Part shown: piece after piece, positions 1 through 7,010 of the stretch
Numbering within the stretch: position 1 is the first letter of the stretch
How the letters are laid out: every line of letters starts with the position of its first letter
Source of the DNA: Caldithrix sp.
Lineage (GTDB): Bacteria; KSB1; UBA2214; DYKH01
Length of the DNA stretch: 14,581 bases
Assembly (NCBI GenBank): GCA_020722685.1
Contig: DYKH01000128.1
Span: 1-14,581 of the forward strand
Direction: 5' to 3'
Notes under the pieces: generated by a model
What the model saw: only the letters and a program-made list of their open reading frames with translations
Database searches by the model: none
What the model was told of the DNA's origin: nothing
Position numbers and translations under genes: made by a program

Positions 1-145
1 GCATCATAGACACGCCCCCATTTTTGCATTTTGATTTGTCAGTTTGCATTTTGATGTTTGAATTTTTCATGACTTTCATCAGGAATGCTTTTGGCCTTTT
101 CGCCAATAGGTACGCATTTGCCGGATGAACCTAAATAAACACTTG

Positions 146-413
146 CTACCGGACACTATTAGACCAACCACCGATCATCACGGAATGACACGGATTCTTG
201 ATGTTGATTGGGATTGATCGTGCAATTCTCCAAAGGCGACAGAACAATATTGGCTAATTTAGAGGATGCCTCGGATATGGAATCTTAGACGGCCGCTCAG
301 AACCGCGTAAGTTTGTGGCCACTAAAAACGTCTGGTCGTCCATTGCGATAAAGGATCCTACAAAATCCGTGACGCTCCGTGTAGCTCGGTGGTTTCTGGA
401 AAGTGTCCGGTAG
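146..413. repeat. Inverted repeat pair ctaccggacact / agtgtccggtag
   Basis: The 12-mer ctaccggacact at 146-157 is exactly the reverse complement of agtgtccggtag at 402-413, about 240 bases away. The match does not extend well beyond 12 bases on either side. The pair could mark the ends of a small non-autonomous element or solo insertion-sequence ends, but no transposase and no target-site duplication is visible. Confidence 0.35.
178..395. repeat. CACGGA / TCCGTG phrase-like quasi-tandem repeats
   Basis: At 178-196 the unit cacgga occurs twice about 10 bases apart (tcacggaatgacacggatt). At 366-395 the complementary motif appears as tccgtg, ctccgtg and ctcggtgg, also about 10 bases apart. The same family recurs at 12484-12510. 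The units are degenerate and short, are found only between genes here, and have no coding sense. Confidence 0.45.
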
Positions 414-445
414 TGAGAATAAACACAGCTTGGGAGAAAAAGAAG

Positions 446-1783
446 ATGAACGAAGGATTGAACAGAAGAGAATTTGTCAAAGCCGGTGCGGCCGCAAGTC
501 TGGCCGTGGCGATGGCTCCCGCTATCGTCAAAGGCGTGGATGATCGCAAAGCCAGATTGGGATTCATCGGCGTCGGTGGGCGCGGCACGGGACACTTGAG
601 CCTACTGCTGCGCAGGAAAGACATCGAGGTTCCTGCCGTTTGTGACATCAAGAAAGATGCGGTGGAAAGGGCATCCGAATTGGTGGTCAAGTCCGGCAGG
701 CCCAAGCCGACCGGTTACGCCAACGGCGAAGAGGATTTCCGCAATCTGGTCGTCCGCGATGATCTGGACGGCGTTGTTATTTCCACACCATGGGAATGGC
801 ACGTGCCCATGGCCGTCGCCGCCATGAAGGCGGGGAAATATGCAGGGGTGGAAGTTCCTGCTGCCACCACCATCGACGGTTGCTGGGATTTGGTCAACAC
901 CTCCGAACAGACCGGCGTCCCCTGTATGCTGTTAGAGAATGTCTGCTACCGCCGGGACGTGATGGCTGCCCTCAATATCCTAAGGCAAGGACTGCTCGGC
1001 GAGATCGTCCACTGCGAATGCGGCTACCGCCACGATCTGCGCGAAGTCAAGTTCAATCCCGGGGTTCAGTTCGGTCCCGGCGCTAACGGCGAGGCGGTTT
1101 GGCGCACTGCCCATTCGATCAAACGCAACGGCGAGCTGTATCCGACGCACGGTATAGGTCCTATTGCCGAGTACATTGACATCAACAGGGGCAACCGCTT
1201 CGTCTCGCTCACCTCCACCGCCTCCAAGGCGCGCGGGCTGCGTGACTATATCATCCGCAAAGCCGGTGACACTCATCCCCATGCGAAAATCGAATTCGCT
1301 CTTGGCGACGTGGTCACCACCGTCATCAAATGCGCCAACGGCGAAATCGTCACCGTCAACCATGATACCAATACGCCGCATCCGTATTCCCTCGGTTTTC
1401 GCGTGCAAGGCACTCGAGGTATCTGGAACGACGTCAATGGCTCGATCTATATCGAGGGCAGGAGTCCCATGGAACATACCTGGGAGCCGTTTGACTCTTA
1501 CCAGAAAGAATTCGAACATCCGCTGTGGAAAAAGTACGCCGCTGAAGCGACCGGCGCCGGGCATGGCGGCATGGATTTCTTTGTCATGCATGCCTTTGTC
1601 GAGTCCATCAAGCGCAAGGTGCAGCCGCCCATTGACGTGTATGATGCAGCGGCTTGGAGCGTCATCACGCCGCTGTCGGAGCAATCCATCGCTCAGGGCA
1701 GTGCGCCGATGCCGTTTCCCGATTTTACGGACGGCCGGTGGATGTACGAAAAGCCGAGCTTTGGCTTTGGCGATGAATACTAA
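446..1783 (+). CDS. Tat-exported Gfo/Idh/MocA-family protein, GH109 alpha-N-acetylgalactosaminidase type
   Basis: This 445-residue protein has a twin-arginine signal: NRREF at residues 6-10, then a hydrophobic Ala-rich stretch to about residue 28. That implies export of a folded, cofactor-loaded enzyme. A Rossmann nucleotide-binding loop follows (GFIGVGGRG, residues 39-47). Next come EVPAA (136-140), a CWDLV...TSEQTG segment, CECGYRHDLR (about 190-199) and YPTHG (232-236), and a C-terminal DGRW. This series is typical of GH109 enzymes, which keep NAD+ bound and cleave alpha-linked N-acetylgalactosamine by a transient redox mechanism. The YPTH Tyr and His correspond to residues assigned to the active site in that family. 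I chose ATG 446 because the Tat motif follows at once; the frame stays open upstream to 389 but that part looks non-coding. Substrate is inferred; other Gfo/Idh/MocA oxidoreductase activities are possible. A membrane acetyltransferase-like gene follows on the same strand after 241 bases. Confidence 0.85.
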   Translation: MNEGLNRREFVKAGAAASLAVAMAPAIVKGVDDRKARLGFIGVGGRGTGHLSLLLRRKDIEVPAVCDIKKDAVERASELVVKSGRPKPTGYANGEEDFRNLVVRDDLDGVVISTPWEWHVPMAVAAMKAGKYAGVEVPAATTIDGCWDLVNTSEQTGVPCMLLENVCYRRDVMAALNILRQGLLGEIVHCECGYRHDLREVKFNPGVQFGPGANGEAVWRTAHSIKRNGELYPTHGIGPIAEYIDINRGNRFVSLTSTASKARGLRDYIIRKAGDTHPHAKIEFALGDVVTTVIKCANGEIVTVNHDTNTPHPYSLGFRVQGTRGIWNDVNGSIYIEGRSPMEHTWEPFDSYQKEFEHPLWKKYAAEATGAGHGGMDFFVMHAFVESIKRKVQPPIDVYDAAAWSVITPLSEQSIAQGSAPMPFPDFTDGRWMYEKPSFGFGDEY

Positions 1784-1921
1784 CGGTGAGATATTAATGT
1801 CTCTCGTCTCGTGTCTTCTCCGCTCATTCAGTTTGTTTGGCCTTTATACGAAATGTGGACGAATGCCATGGGCAAATATCCCCAAGCAGTTGAGCTTCGC
1901 ATCGGCCTCCTGACCGATCGG

Positions 1922-1997
1922 AGCCAATTGCCAGCAGCCAATGGCCAGTAGCCGATAGCCAACAGCCGATTGCCAATCGCCAAACGTCGCCGATAGC
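1922..1997. repeat. GCCAAT/GCCGATAGCC quasi-tandem repeat
   Basis: A run of about 76 bases is built from drifting copies of gccaat, gccagta and gccgatagcc at roughly 7-10 base spacing, between the GH109-like gene and the DUF5009 gene. The copies are imperfect, so it is not a simple microsatellite. It ends about 27 bases before the next start codon, so it would lie in the 5' untranslated region if the gene has its own promoter. Confidence 0.6.
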
Positions 1998-2024
1998 ATC
2001 GCATACTAAACTTGGATTGACTAA

Positions 2025-3137
2025 ATGCAAACGACCCCTGACTACACGCTGACCCATCAGGGTCGGCTGATGTCATTAGATTTCTTTCGTGGCCTCACTA
2101 TGTTTCTGTTGATCGCCGAGTCAACGGAGATTTACCACTGGCTGGTCAGCCCGGCGTTTCAGGGCACATTCGTCGGCGCCATCGGTACACAGTTCCATCA
2201 TCATCCCTGGAACGGCCTGCGCTTTTGGGACCTGATCCAGCCGTTCTTCATGTTCATCGTCGGCGTGGCCATGCCCTTTTCCTTTGCCAAGCGCTGGGAA
2301 GCGGGCCATAGCTGGTCGATGACCTTTCGCCACGCCCTGCAGCGTTCCGGTTTGCTACTTCTATTCGGCTGGGGACTTTACTGCATTGGTCCCGGCAAGC
2401 TCACCTTTGAATTGTGGAACGTGCTGGCGCAGCTCTCCTTCACCTACTTGGTCGCTTTCCTGCTGATGCGGAAATCCACCACCGTACAACTCACCGTTAC
2501 CTTCTTGCTGTTGGCCATCAGCGAAGCGCTCTACCGACTATGGGCCGTGCCGGGATTCGATCGGCCCTTTACGCCCGATCAAAATTTCGGCGCTTACGTC
2601 GACATGCTGCTGATGGGCAAACTCTCCGGCGGCCATTGGGTTGCGTTCAACGCCGTGCCGACGACCGCGCATACCATGTGGGGCGTCTTGGCAGGACAAG
2701 TCTTGATGAGTCAAAGGCTCCCGAAGCAAAAGATTCGGATTTTGGTGATTGCCGGCGTGATCGGCCTTATAATCGGCTATGCCCTCGACCCCATCACTCC
2801 CATTATCAAGCGCATCTGCACCAGCTCGTTTGTGATTGTCAGCGGCGGCTGGTGCTTGCTGGCCCTGACTTTTTCTTACTGGCTCATCGATGTAAGAAAA
2901 GTGCAGAGATGGGCGGTGTTTTTCACCTATGTCGGCATGAATCCGCTGGCCATTTACCTGTTCACCAGCACCGGAGGTGCAGGATGGCTGCACGGCATCG
3001 TCAAGCCGTTCACCATGGGAGTCTTTGGCTGGGCGGGCGAGCTAACCGCCAAGCTCGTCACCAGCCTGGCGGTGTTGATTCTCTTGTGGTACATTTGCTA
3101 TTGGCTGTACAAGAGAAGAATTTTTATCAAAATTTAG
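2025..3137 (+). CDS. DUF5009 / heparan-alpha-glucosaminide N-acetyltransferase-like membrane protein
   Basis: This 370-residue protein is very hydrophobic, with roughly ten predicted membrane segments. It opens with the family signature RLMSLDFFRGLTMF (residues 14-27). Then come HHHPWNGLRFWDLIQP FF-type residues and MFIVGVAMPFSFAKR at the second membrane segment. The pattern matches COG4299/DUF5009 (acyltransferase-3 clan), related to the lysosomal HGSNAT enzyme that acetylates terminal glucosamine across a membrane and to NagX-like proteins linked to N-acetylglucosamine use. The exact activity is not proven; transport of, or acetyl transfer to, an amino sugar is the usual suggestion. Start 2025 places the RLMSLD motif at the normal distance from the N-terminus; ATG 2070 would remove part of that lead. 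The ribosome site is weak. Its place after a GH109-type glycosidase supports an amino-sugar glycan role (inference). It may be transcribed with the gene upstream. Confidence 0.85.
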   Translation: MQTTPDYTLTHQGRLMSLDFFRGLTMFLLIAESTEIYHWLVSPAFQGTFVGAIGTQFHHHPWNGLRFWDLIQPFFMFIVGVAMPFSFAKRWEAGHSWSMTFRHALQRSGLLLLFGWGLYCIGPGKLTFELWNVLAQLSFTYLVAFLLMRKSTTVQLTVTFLLLAISEALYRLWAVPGFDRPFTPDQNFGAYVDMLLMGKLSGGHWVAFNAVPTTAHTMWGVLAGQVLMSQRLPKQKIRILVIAGVIGLIIGYALDPITPIIKRICTSSFVIVSGGWCLLALTFSYWLIDVRKVQRWAVFFTYVGMNPLAIYLFTSTGGAGWLHGIVKPFTMGVFGWAGELTAKLVTSLAVLILLWYICYWLYKRRIFIKI

Positions 3138-3182
3138 CCAAGTCGATTCGTCGGTGGGTAAGGATTTACGTCTTCCAAGAGG

Positions 3183-3285
3183 GGGGACAGGATTGACTGG
3201 ATTGTCCGGATCAACTGGATCAGCAAGCTTGGCAGTTTCTGGTTAAATCCCGTCAATCCTGGCCATGCGGTTCATCCTGTCCCGG
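3183..3285. repeat. GGACAGGATTGACTGGATT phrase repeat with internal inversion
   Basis: The left arm carries tandem-like units (acaggattgactgg, attgtccggat, caactggatcag) at about 10-base spacing. The right arm carries the same units inverted (cccgtcaatcctgg, ttcatcctgtcccgg). The 10-mer gggacaggat at 3184-3193 is exactly complementary to atcctgtccc at 3274-3283, and gattgac (3191-3197) to gtcaatc (3252-3258). A long imperfect hairpin could form just after the DUF5009 gene. It may work in transcript ending, but no T-run follows. Confidence 0.6.
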
Positions 3286-3337
3286 CTTCACTCACGGAGC
3301 TTTTTCGGATTTTTCTGAAACTCTTGGCATAGAACTT

Positions 3338-3469
3338 ATGATGAGTCTGGTTTTGAAAAACTGGATGCAAACAGCCTGGCTGTTCGCGGCGCTGGCCGTT
3401 TTAAGCGGCGGATTGTATCTTAACTGGTTCCGAAAATTGTCGACGGAGATTAGGATTCGGCAAGACTAA
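3338..3469 (+). CDS. Doubtful 43-residue single-pass membrane peptide
   Basis: The frame opens with two ATG codons and encodes a short peptide with one hydrophobic segment (about residues 12-29, AWLFAALAVLSGGLYL) followed by a basic tail (FRK...IRIRQD). That would fit a small single-pass membrane protein. There is no ribosome site upstream and no known family comes to mind. It lies between two copies of the same intergenic repeat, and its stop codon lies directly against the repeat word gggacaggat. It may be chance. Confidence 0.2.
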   Translation: MMSLVLKNWMQTAWLFAALAVLSGGLYLNWFRKLSTEIRIRQD

Positions 3470-3470
3470 G

Positions 3471-3507
3471 GGGACAGGATTGCCGGATTTTAAGGATTGA
3501 CCGGATC
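3471..3507. repeat. Second copy of the GGACAGGATT phrase repeat
   Basis: The stretch starts with the same 10-mer gggacaggat as at 3184-3193. It continues with tgccggatttt, aaggattga and ccggatca, the same drifting units as the copy at 3183-3285. Confidence 0.55.
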
Positions 3508-3665
3508 AAAGCCGAGAATAACAAGAGAAGTCGTTCATACAGTCTTTAGCGACTCCTCCTTTAGAGTATCGACGGGCGCCCAAGTCGATACGGAAATTGG
3601 GAATGGAAATATCAATCAGTTTTTGTGAGGAAAAGGGATCGAACAAATTTGTTGATAACTGATCA

Positions 3666-3703
3666 CTATCCTGTTAATCCGTGATATCCTGGCATCCTGT
3701 CAA
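3666..3703. repeat. Third copy of the phrase repeat, inverted orientation
   Basis: The units atcctgttaatcc, gatatcctgg and catcctgtcaa are the reverse-strand form of the CAGGATT family seen at 3183-3285 and 3471-3507. The copy ends about 66 bases before the ribosome site of the hydrolase gene. Confidence 0.5.
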
Positions 3704-3768
3704 AAAGTCTTATCGCACGAGAACCAAGCCTTGTTTCACGATTTCTCAAGACCTTTTCGCATTACATG

Positions 3769-3778
3769 AAAGGAGGTA
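3769..3778 (+). promoter_or_regulatory. Strong ribosome binding site of the CocE-type hydrolase
   Basis: The sequence gaaaggaggt ends shortly before ATG 3782. It is a near-perfect anti-16S match at normal spacing. It fixes the start codon and suggests efficient translation. Confidence 0.8.
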
Positions 3779-3781
3779 ACC

Positions 3782-5440
3782 ATGTTCACCGCCCGCAGAG
3801 TTCTACTTTGGACTTTGGGTCTGTTCTTCGTTATTGCGGCTATATCCGTTGCCCAAACAGAAAAAACAAAGCCCGAATACATCCTTAAGGCCGATCAGCT
3901 CGTAGCCATGAACGATGGAATTAAACTGGCCACGGACGTCTATCTTCCCAAGGAAGATGGCCAATTTCCCTGCATTCTGATCCGCACGCCCTACAACAAA
4001 GACGGGCACAAAGGAGATGGCGAGCGCTTTGCCAAACAGGGCTATGCGGTAGTGATTCAGGACACTCGCGGCAAGATGAAATCGGAAGGCACTTTTTACC
4101 CCTTTCGCCACGATCGCGCCGACGGCTTAACCACCGTGAAATGGATACGCACCCAGCCTTGGTACGCCGGCAAAATCGGCGGCTGGGGCGGCAGCTACGT
4201 GGGATTCACCCAATGGGCCATTGCCGATGAGTTGGATGCCATGATCCCGACCGTCACTTGCCGCGATATGTACGACGTTCTCTATCCCAGCGGACTCATG
4301 TCTCTGGCAACCGCCATCAATTGGGGCTTGCCGGTGGACTCCAAGACCATGAATCCCATCAAGCCGGAGAAGCTGATGGCGGCCTATCGGATTCTCCCGC
4401 TCTCGGTGGCGGACGATTCCACTTTCAAGGACAATGCCTTTTTCGATGATTGGCTCGCCCATAGCAGCCGCGACGAATATTGGCAAGCAATGACGCATAC
4501 TCGTCCGCCAAAGGGCGCCGTGCTTTCCGTCGCCGGCTGGTTCGACATCTTTCTGCAAGCGCAAATCGCCGACTTCTTGGCTTTGCCCAAATACTTGCAG
4601 CATGCCTCGCGGATGGTCATTGGCCCTTGGGCGCACGGAAAGCTTGCGGCAGAAATGGATTACACGGAAAAGTCCAAGCTCAAACACGCCAACAAGCTCG
4701 CCGAACAGGTCTACGCCCACACCCTACAGGGCAAGTCCATCACCGCCATTGCCGAACCTTATACCGACCATCACTACAACCTGTTCATCATGCAGCGCAA
4801 CGAGTGGTATGGTTGCGACGAATGGCCGCCGGCAAAAATGACGGCCAAGAAACTCTATCTCGCTGCGGATAGCGCCTTGACTTTTGACCAGCCCGCAAAA
4901 TCCGGCTTTGGCAGTTATACCTATGATCCAAGCGATCCCTACCCATCCTTGGGCGGGACGTTGTTAGGCGTCGGCGTGGGACAAGCTTGGCAAAATCCCA
5001 ATCTTTCCCGCACAGACCAATTGAGCTTTAGCACGCCGGTTTTGGACCAGCCGTTGACCTTGCTGGGGCCGCTCAGCGCCAACCTCTTTGTGCAGACCGA
5101 TGCGCCGGCCACGGATTTTATCGTTTGTTTGCAGGATGTCTTTCCCGACGGCAAGATACTCAATATTCAGGAAGGAGGGAGGAGCGTGAGCGCCAAGGAG
5201 CTAAAAGGCAAGGATCAGCCAGCGGAGATTTTGGTGGACGTATGGGCTACGGGATATGAATTGCCGGCAGGGCATAAGCTGCGTGTGGTGGTGACTTCGA
5301 GCTGGTTCCCGCGCTATAACCGCAATTTGAACAGCGGCCAGCCGCTGGCAACCGCGAGCGAGATGAGGAAGGCAAAGCAGACGTTGTATTGGGGAGGGAA
5401 ATATCCTTCGTATGTTAGTTTGCCGGTGTTGGCTGAGTGA
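3782..5440 (+). CDS. Exported CocE/NonD-type alpha/beta hydrolase (X-Pro dipeptidyl-peptidase S15 family)
   Basis: This 552-residue protein starts with a Sec-type signal peptide (basic MFTARR, hydrophobic to about residue 22, likely cut near AISVAQ). The S15 alpha/beta-hydrolase domain follows: DGIKLATDVYLP near 45-56, the nucleophile elbow GGWGGSYVG with Ser138, the GWFD aspartate Asp255, and GPWAHG with His285. Together these give the expected Ser-Asp-His triad. The C-terminal half (about 355-552) is the jelly-roll domain of PepX_C type, with PLTLLGPLSANLFV and a late SSWFPRYNRN...G. Length and order match cocaine esterase and glutaryl-7-ACA acylase relatives, which hydrolyse esters or amides. 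The real substrate cannot be told. The protein is probably periplasmic or secreted. A second, damaged copy of codons 329-552 lies at 6309-6986 beyond a toxin-antitoxin pair. Confidence 0.9.
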   Translation: MFTARRVLLWTLGLFFVIAAISVAQTEKTKPEYILKADQLVAMNDGIKLATDVYLPKEDGQFPCILIRTPYNKDGHKGDGERFAKQGYAVVIQDTRGKMKSEGTFYPFRHDRADGLTTVKWIRTQPWYAGKIGGWGGSYVGFTQWAIADELDAMIPTVTCRDMYDVLYPSGLMSLATAINWGLPVDSKTMNPIKPEKLMAAYRILPLSVADDSTFKDNAFFDDWLAHSSRDEYWQAMTHTRPPKGAVLSVAGWFDIFLQAQIADFLALPKYLQHASRMVIGPWAHGKLAAEMDYTEKSKLKHANKLAEQVYAHTLQGKSITAIAEPYTDHHYNLFIMQRNEWYGCDEWPPAKMTAKKLYLAADSALTFDQPAKSGFGSYTYDPSDPYPSLGGTLLGVGVGQAWQNPNLSRTDQLSFSTPVLDQPLTLLGPLSANLFVQTDAPATDFIVCLQDVFPDGKILNIQEGGRSVSAKELKGKDQPAEILVDVWATGYELPAGHKLRVVVTSSWFPRYNRNLNSGQPLATASEMRKAKQTLYWGGKYPSYVSLPVLAE

Positions 5441-5634
5441 AAAGACGCTTAAGATTTGTAAAAGACTACATACCTACGATAGAGGCAGAACTGCGCGATC
5501 ACTGGTGGTGAATCGCCGGAACGTGGTGCTCAATTTTTGTTTCCTTATCGACTGCAAATCAGAGCTTGATTTTTATACAGACTTTGTTTACTTTTTTTAA
5601 GATCATGCGTTTGTCCAAGCTCATCGAGGTTTCT

Positions 5635-5862
5635 ATGCAGAATCATATCGAAGTCAATCCAAAAGTGTGTCACGGCAAGCCCATCATTCGTGGCACGCGC
5701 ATCATGGTACGCAATATATTAGGGGCACTTGCCGGCGGTGATTCGATTGTCGATATCCTCCAAAACTATCCTGAACTAACCTACGAGGATGTCGAAGCCG
5801 CTATTGCCTACGCTATCGAATTGGTTGACGACACACAGGTCAGTATCAAGGTTCCGGCATGA
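5635..5862 (+). CDS. DUF433 antitoxin
   Basis: This 75-residue protein has the full DUF433 layout: IEVNPKVCHGKPIIRGTRI (residues 5-23), then a helix-rich VRNILGALAGGDSIVDIL, then YPELTYEDVEAAIAYA (45-60). The family is a small winged-helix-like DNA-binding protein usually paired with a DUF5615 PIN-like partner and taken to be its antitoxin. I chose ATG 5635 because the family normally begins a few residues before the NP.VC.GKP motif and GAGGT lies just upstream. ATG 5605 in the same frame is possible and would add ten residues. Its stop overlaps the start of the partner gene (ATGA at 5859-5862), a sign of coupled translation. A decayed cousin lies at 7937-8060. Confidence 0.88.
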   Translation: MQNHIEVNPKVCHGKPIIRGTRIMVRNILGALAGGDSIVDILQNYPELTYEDVEAAIAYAIELVDDTQVSIKVPA

Positions 5863-6227
5863 TTAGAATCCTGCTCGATCAAAATATCCCCACCCTCATT
5901 ACGCCTTGGCTGCAAGAAAAAGTCGGTCATGCAGCTGAAATCAACTCGACTCGAAGCTTGGGTATGCAGCGCATGACCGATGAAGAAATTTTCTATTTCT
6001 GCCAACAGCAGGGCATGGTCATCATCACGTATGACGAAGACTTTCAAAATCCTCTGGTGATTCCGAATATTCCTGGATATGGCGTGGTGAGATTGAATAT
6101 TTATCCCACCGGTTTTCGCCAAACTCAGGACGCCCTGCAGCGCTTGCTCGAAAGTTACCCGATTGATACTTGGGAGAAGGCTTCGATCGTTGTTGATCCT
6201 CATAAAATCCGCTACCAAAAGAAATAA
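5859..6227 (+). CDS. DUF5615 PIN-like toxin
   Basis: This 122-residue protein starts MIRILLDQNIP, the typical opening of DUF5615 (Mut7-C/PIN-like) proteins, with Asp7 as the first acidic residue. VIITYDEDF (about 55-62) brings Asp59 and Asp61, the expected second acidic cluster. GYGVVRLNIYP forms a later strand. The fold predicts a metal-dependent ribonuclease. In DUF433 pairs it is presumed to be the toxin, though direct proof for many members is thin. It overlaps the DUF433 antitoxin by 4 bases, so one operon is near certain. The pair lies between the intact hydrolase gene and its broken copy, as if inserted between tandem paralogues. Confidence 0.87.
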   Translation: MIRILLDQNIPTLITPWLQEKVGHAAEINSTRSLGMQRMTDEEIFYFCQQQGMVIITYDEDFQNPLVIPNIPGYGVVRLNIYPTGFRQTQDALQRLLESYPIDTWEKASIVVDPHKIRYQKK

Positions 6228-6308
6228 CATTTGTGCCCTGACGCTGAAACAAAAGACAGGTCTCTCCAAGTTTACCAACAAAAATCAATCCTTCCCCGTT
6301 TTTCAAGC

Positions 6309-6986
6309 CCGACCATCCCTACACCTTGTTCATCATGCAGCGCAACGAGTGGTATGGTGGCGACGAATGGCCCGCCGGCAAAAATGACGGCCAAGAAACT
6401 CTATCTCGCTGCGGATAGCGCCTTGACTTTTGACCAGCCCGCAAAATCCGGCTTTGGCAGTTATACCTATGATCCAAGCGATCCCTACCCATCCTTGGGC
6501 GGGACGTTGTTAGGCGTCGGCGTGGGACAAGCTTGGCAAAATCCCAATCTTTCCCGCACAGACCAATTGAGCTTTAGCACGCCGGTTTTGGACCAGCCGT
6601 TGACCTTGCTGGGGCCGCTCAGCGCCAACCTCTTTGTGCAGACCGATGCGCCGGCCACGGATTTTATCGTTTGTTTGCAGGATGTCTTTCCCGACGGCAA
6701 GATACTCAATATTCAGGAAGGAGGGAGGAGCGTGAGCGCCAAGGAGCTAAAAGGCAAGGATCAGCCAGCGGAGATTTTGGTGGACGTATGGGCTACGGGA
6801 TATGAATTGCCGGCAGGGCATAAGCTGCGTGTGGTGGTGACTTCGAGCTGGTTCCCGCGCTACAATCGAAATTTGAACAGCGGCCAACCGCTGGCAACCG
6901 CGAGCGAGATGAGAAAGGCGAAGCAAACGCTGTATTGGGGTGGGAACTATCCGTCGCATGTCAATTTGCCGGTGCTGGGGGAGTGA
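6309..6986 (+). pseudogene. Truncated, frameshifted second copy of the CocE-type hydrolase (C-terminal part)
   Basis: Homology to the gene at 3782-5440 begins near codon 329 (4764 matches 6309) and runs to the stop. The signal peptide and the whole Ser-Asp-His catalytic domain are missing. Near 6371 the copy reads tggcccgccgg where the intact gene has tggccgccgg; the extra base throws the frame off. From 6374 to 6861 I see no difference from 4828-5315. Outside that core the copies differ: 6309-6373 has several changes besides the extra C, and 6862-6986 has many, mostly synonymous. The divergence looks like that of a once-functional paralogue. A frame from 6231 or an ATG at 6384 could still express the jelly-roll domain alone, but the sequence before 6309 is unrelated to the family and no ribosome site is evident. 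Confidence 0.85.
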
Positions 6987-7010
6987 CGACTCAATCTTGG
7001 TCGTCGTTTT
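6985..7010 (+). terminator. Possible weak terminator between convergent genes
   Basis: The stem gacgac (6985-6990) pairs with gtcgtc (7000-7005) across a 9-base loop, followed by gtttt. It overlaps the stop of the hydrolase copy and reaches the stop of the convergent DUF3368 gene. The stem is short, so function is uncertain. Confidence 0.35.

Larger units (their letters stand above)
1..445. other. Intergenic region upstream of the GH109-like gene
   Basis: I see no credible gene here. The stretch holds a short direct repeat (tttgcattttgat) in the first 60 bases. It also holds two phrase-like repeats built on CACGGA/TCCGTG units (about 178-196 and 366-395), and a 12-base inverted repeat (146-157 with 402-413). 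The open frames crossing it on the - strand show no recognisable protein. The left edge of the window cuts the region, so an upstream gene may lie just outside. Confidence 0.6.
3138..3781. other. Repeat-rich intergenic spacer
   Basis: These 644 bases lie between the DUF5009 gene and the hydrolase. They hold three clusters of a CAGGATT/CCGGATC phrase repeat (listed separately), a doubtful 43-codon open frame at 3338-3469, and the strong ribosome site of the next gene. I could not find a promoter I would defend. Confidence 0.6.

Noticed and set aside
980..1684. Long - strand open frame of 234 codons inside the GH109-like gene
   Set aside because: It lies fully antisense to a gene with clear motifs, shows no family features, and follows the codon bias of the real gene.
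1922..1997. CRISPR-like array in the GCCAAT region
   Set aside because: The units are 7-10 bases, degenerate and without spacers of constant length. There are no cas genes.
2414..3196. Open frame of 260 codons on the + strand overlapping the DUF5009 gene
   Set aside because: It is a shifted frame of the membrane protein gene, rich in His/Arg and low in hydrophobic residues, with no motif.
5441..5634. Extra small gene between the hydrolase and the DUF433 antitoxin
   Set aside because: The open frame there starts inside the hydrolase's last codons and shows no ribosome site or known motif. It is A/T-rich leader sequence of the toxin-antitoxin module.
6231..6986. Second hydrolase as an intact 251-residue gene
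   Set aside because: Its first ~50 residues come from unrelated sequence and a shifted frame. The true homology starts at 6309 in another frame, so a frameshifted fragment is the better reading.
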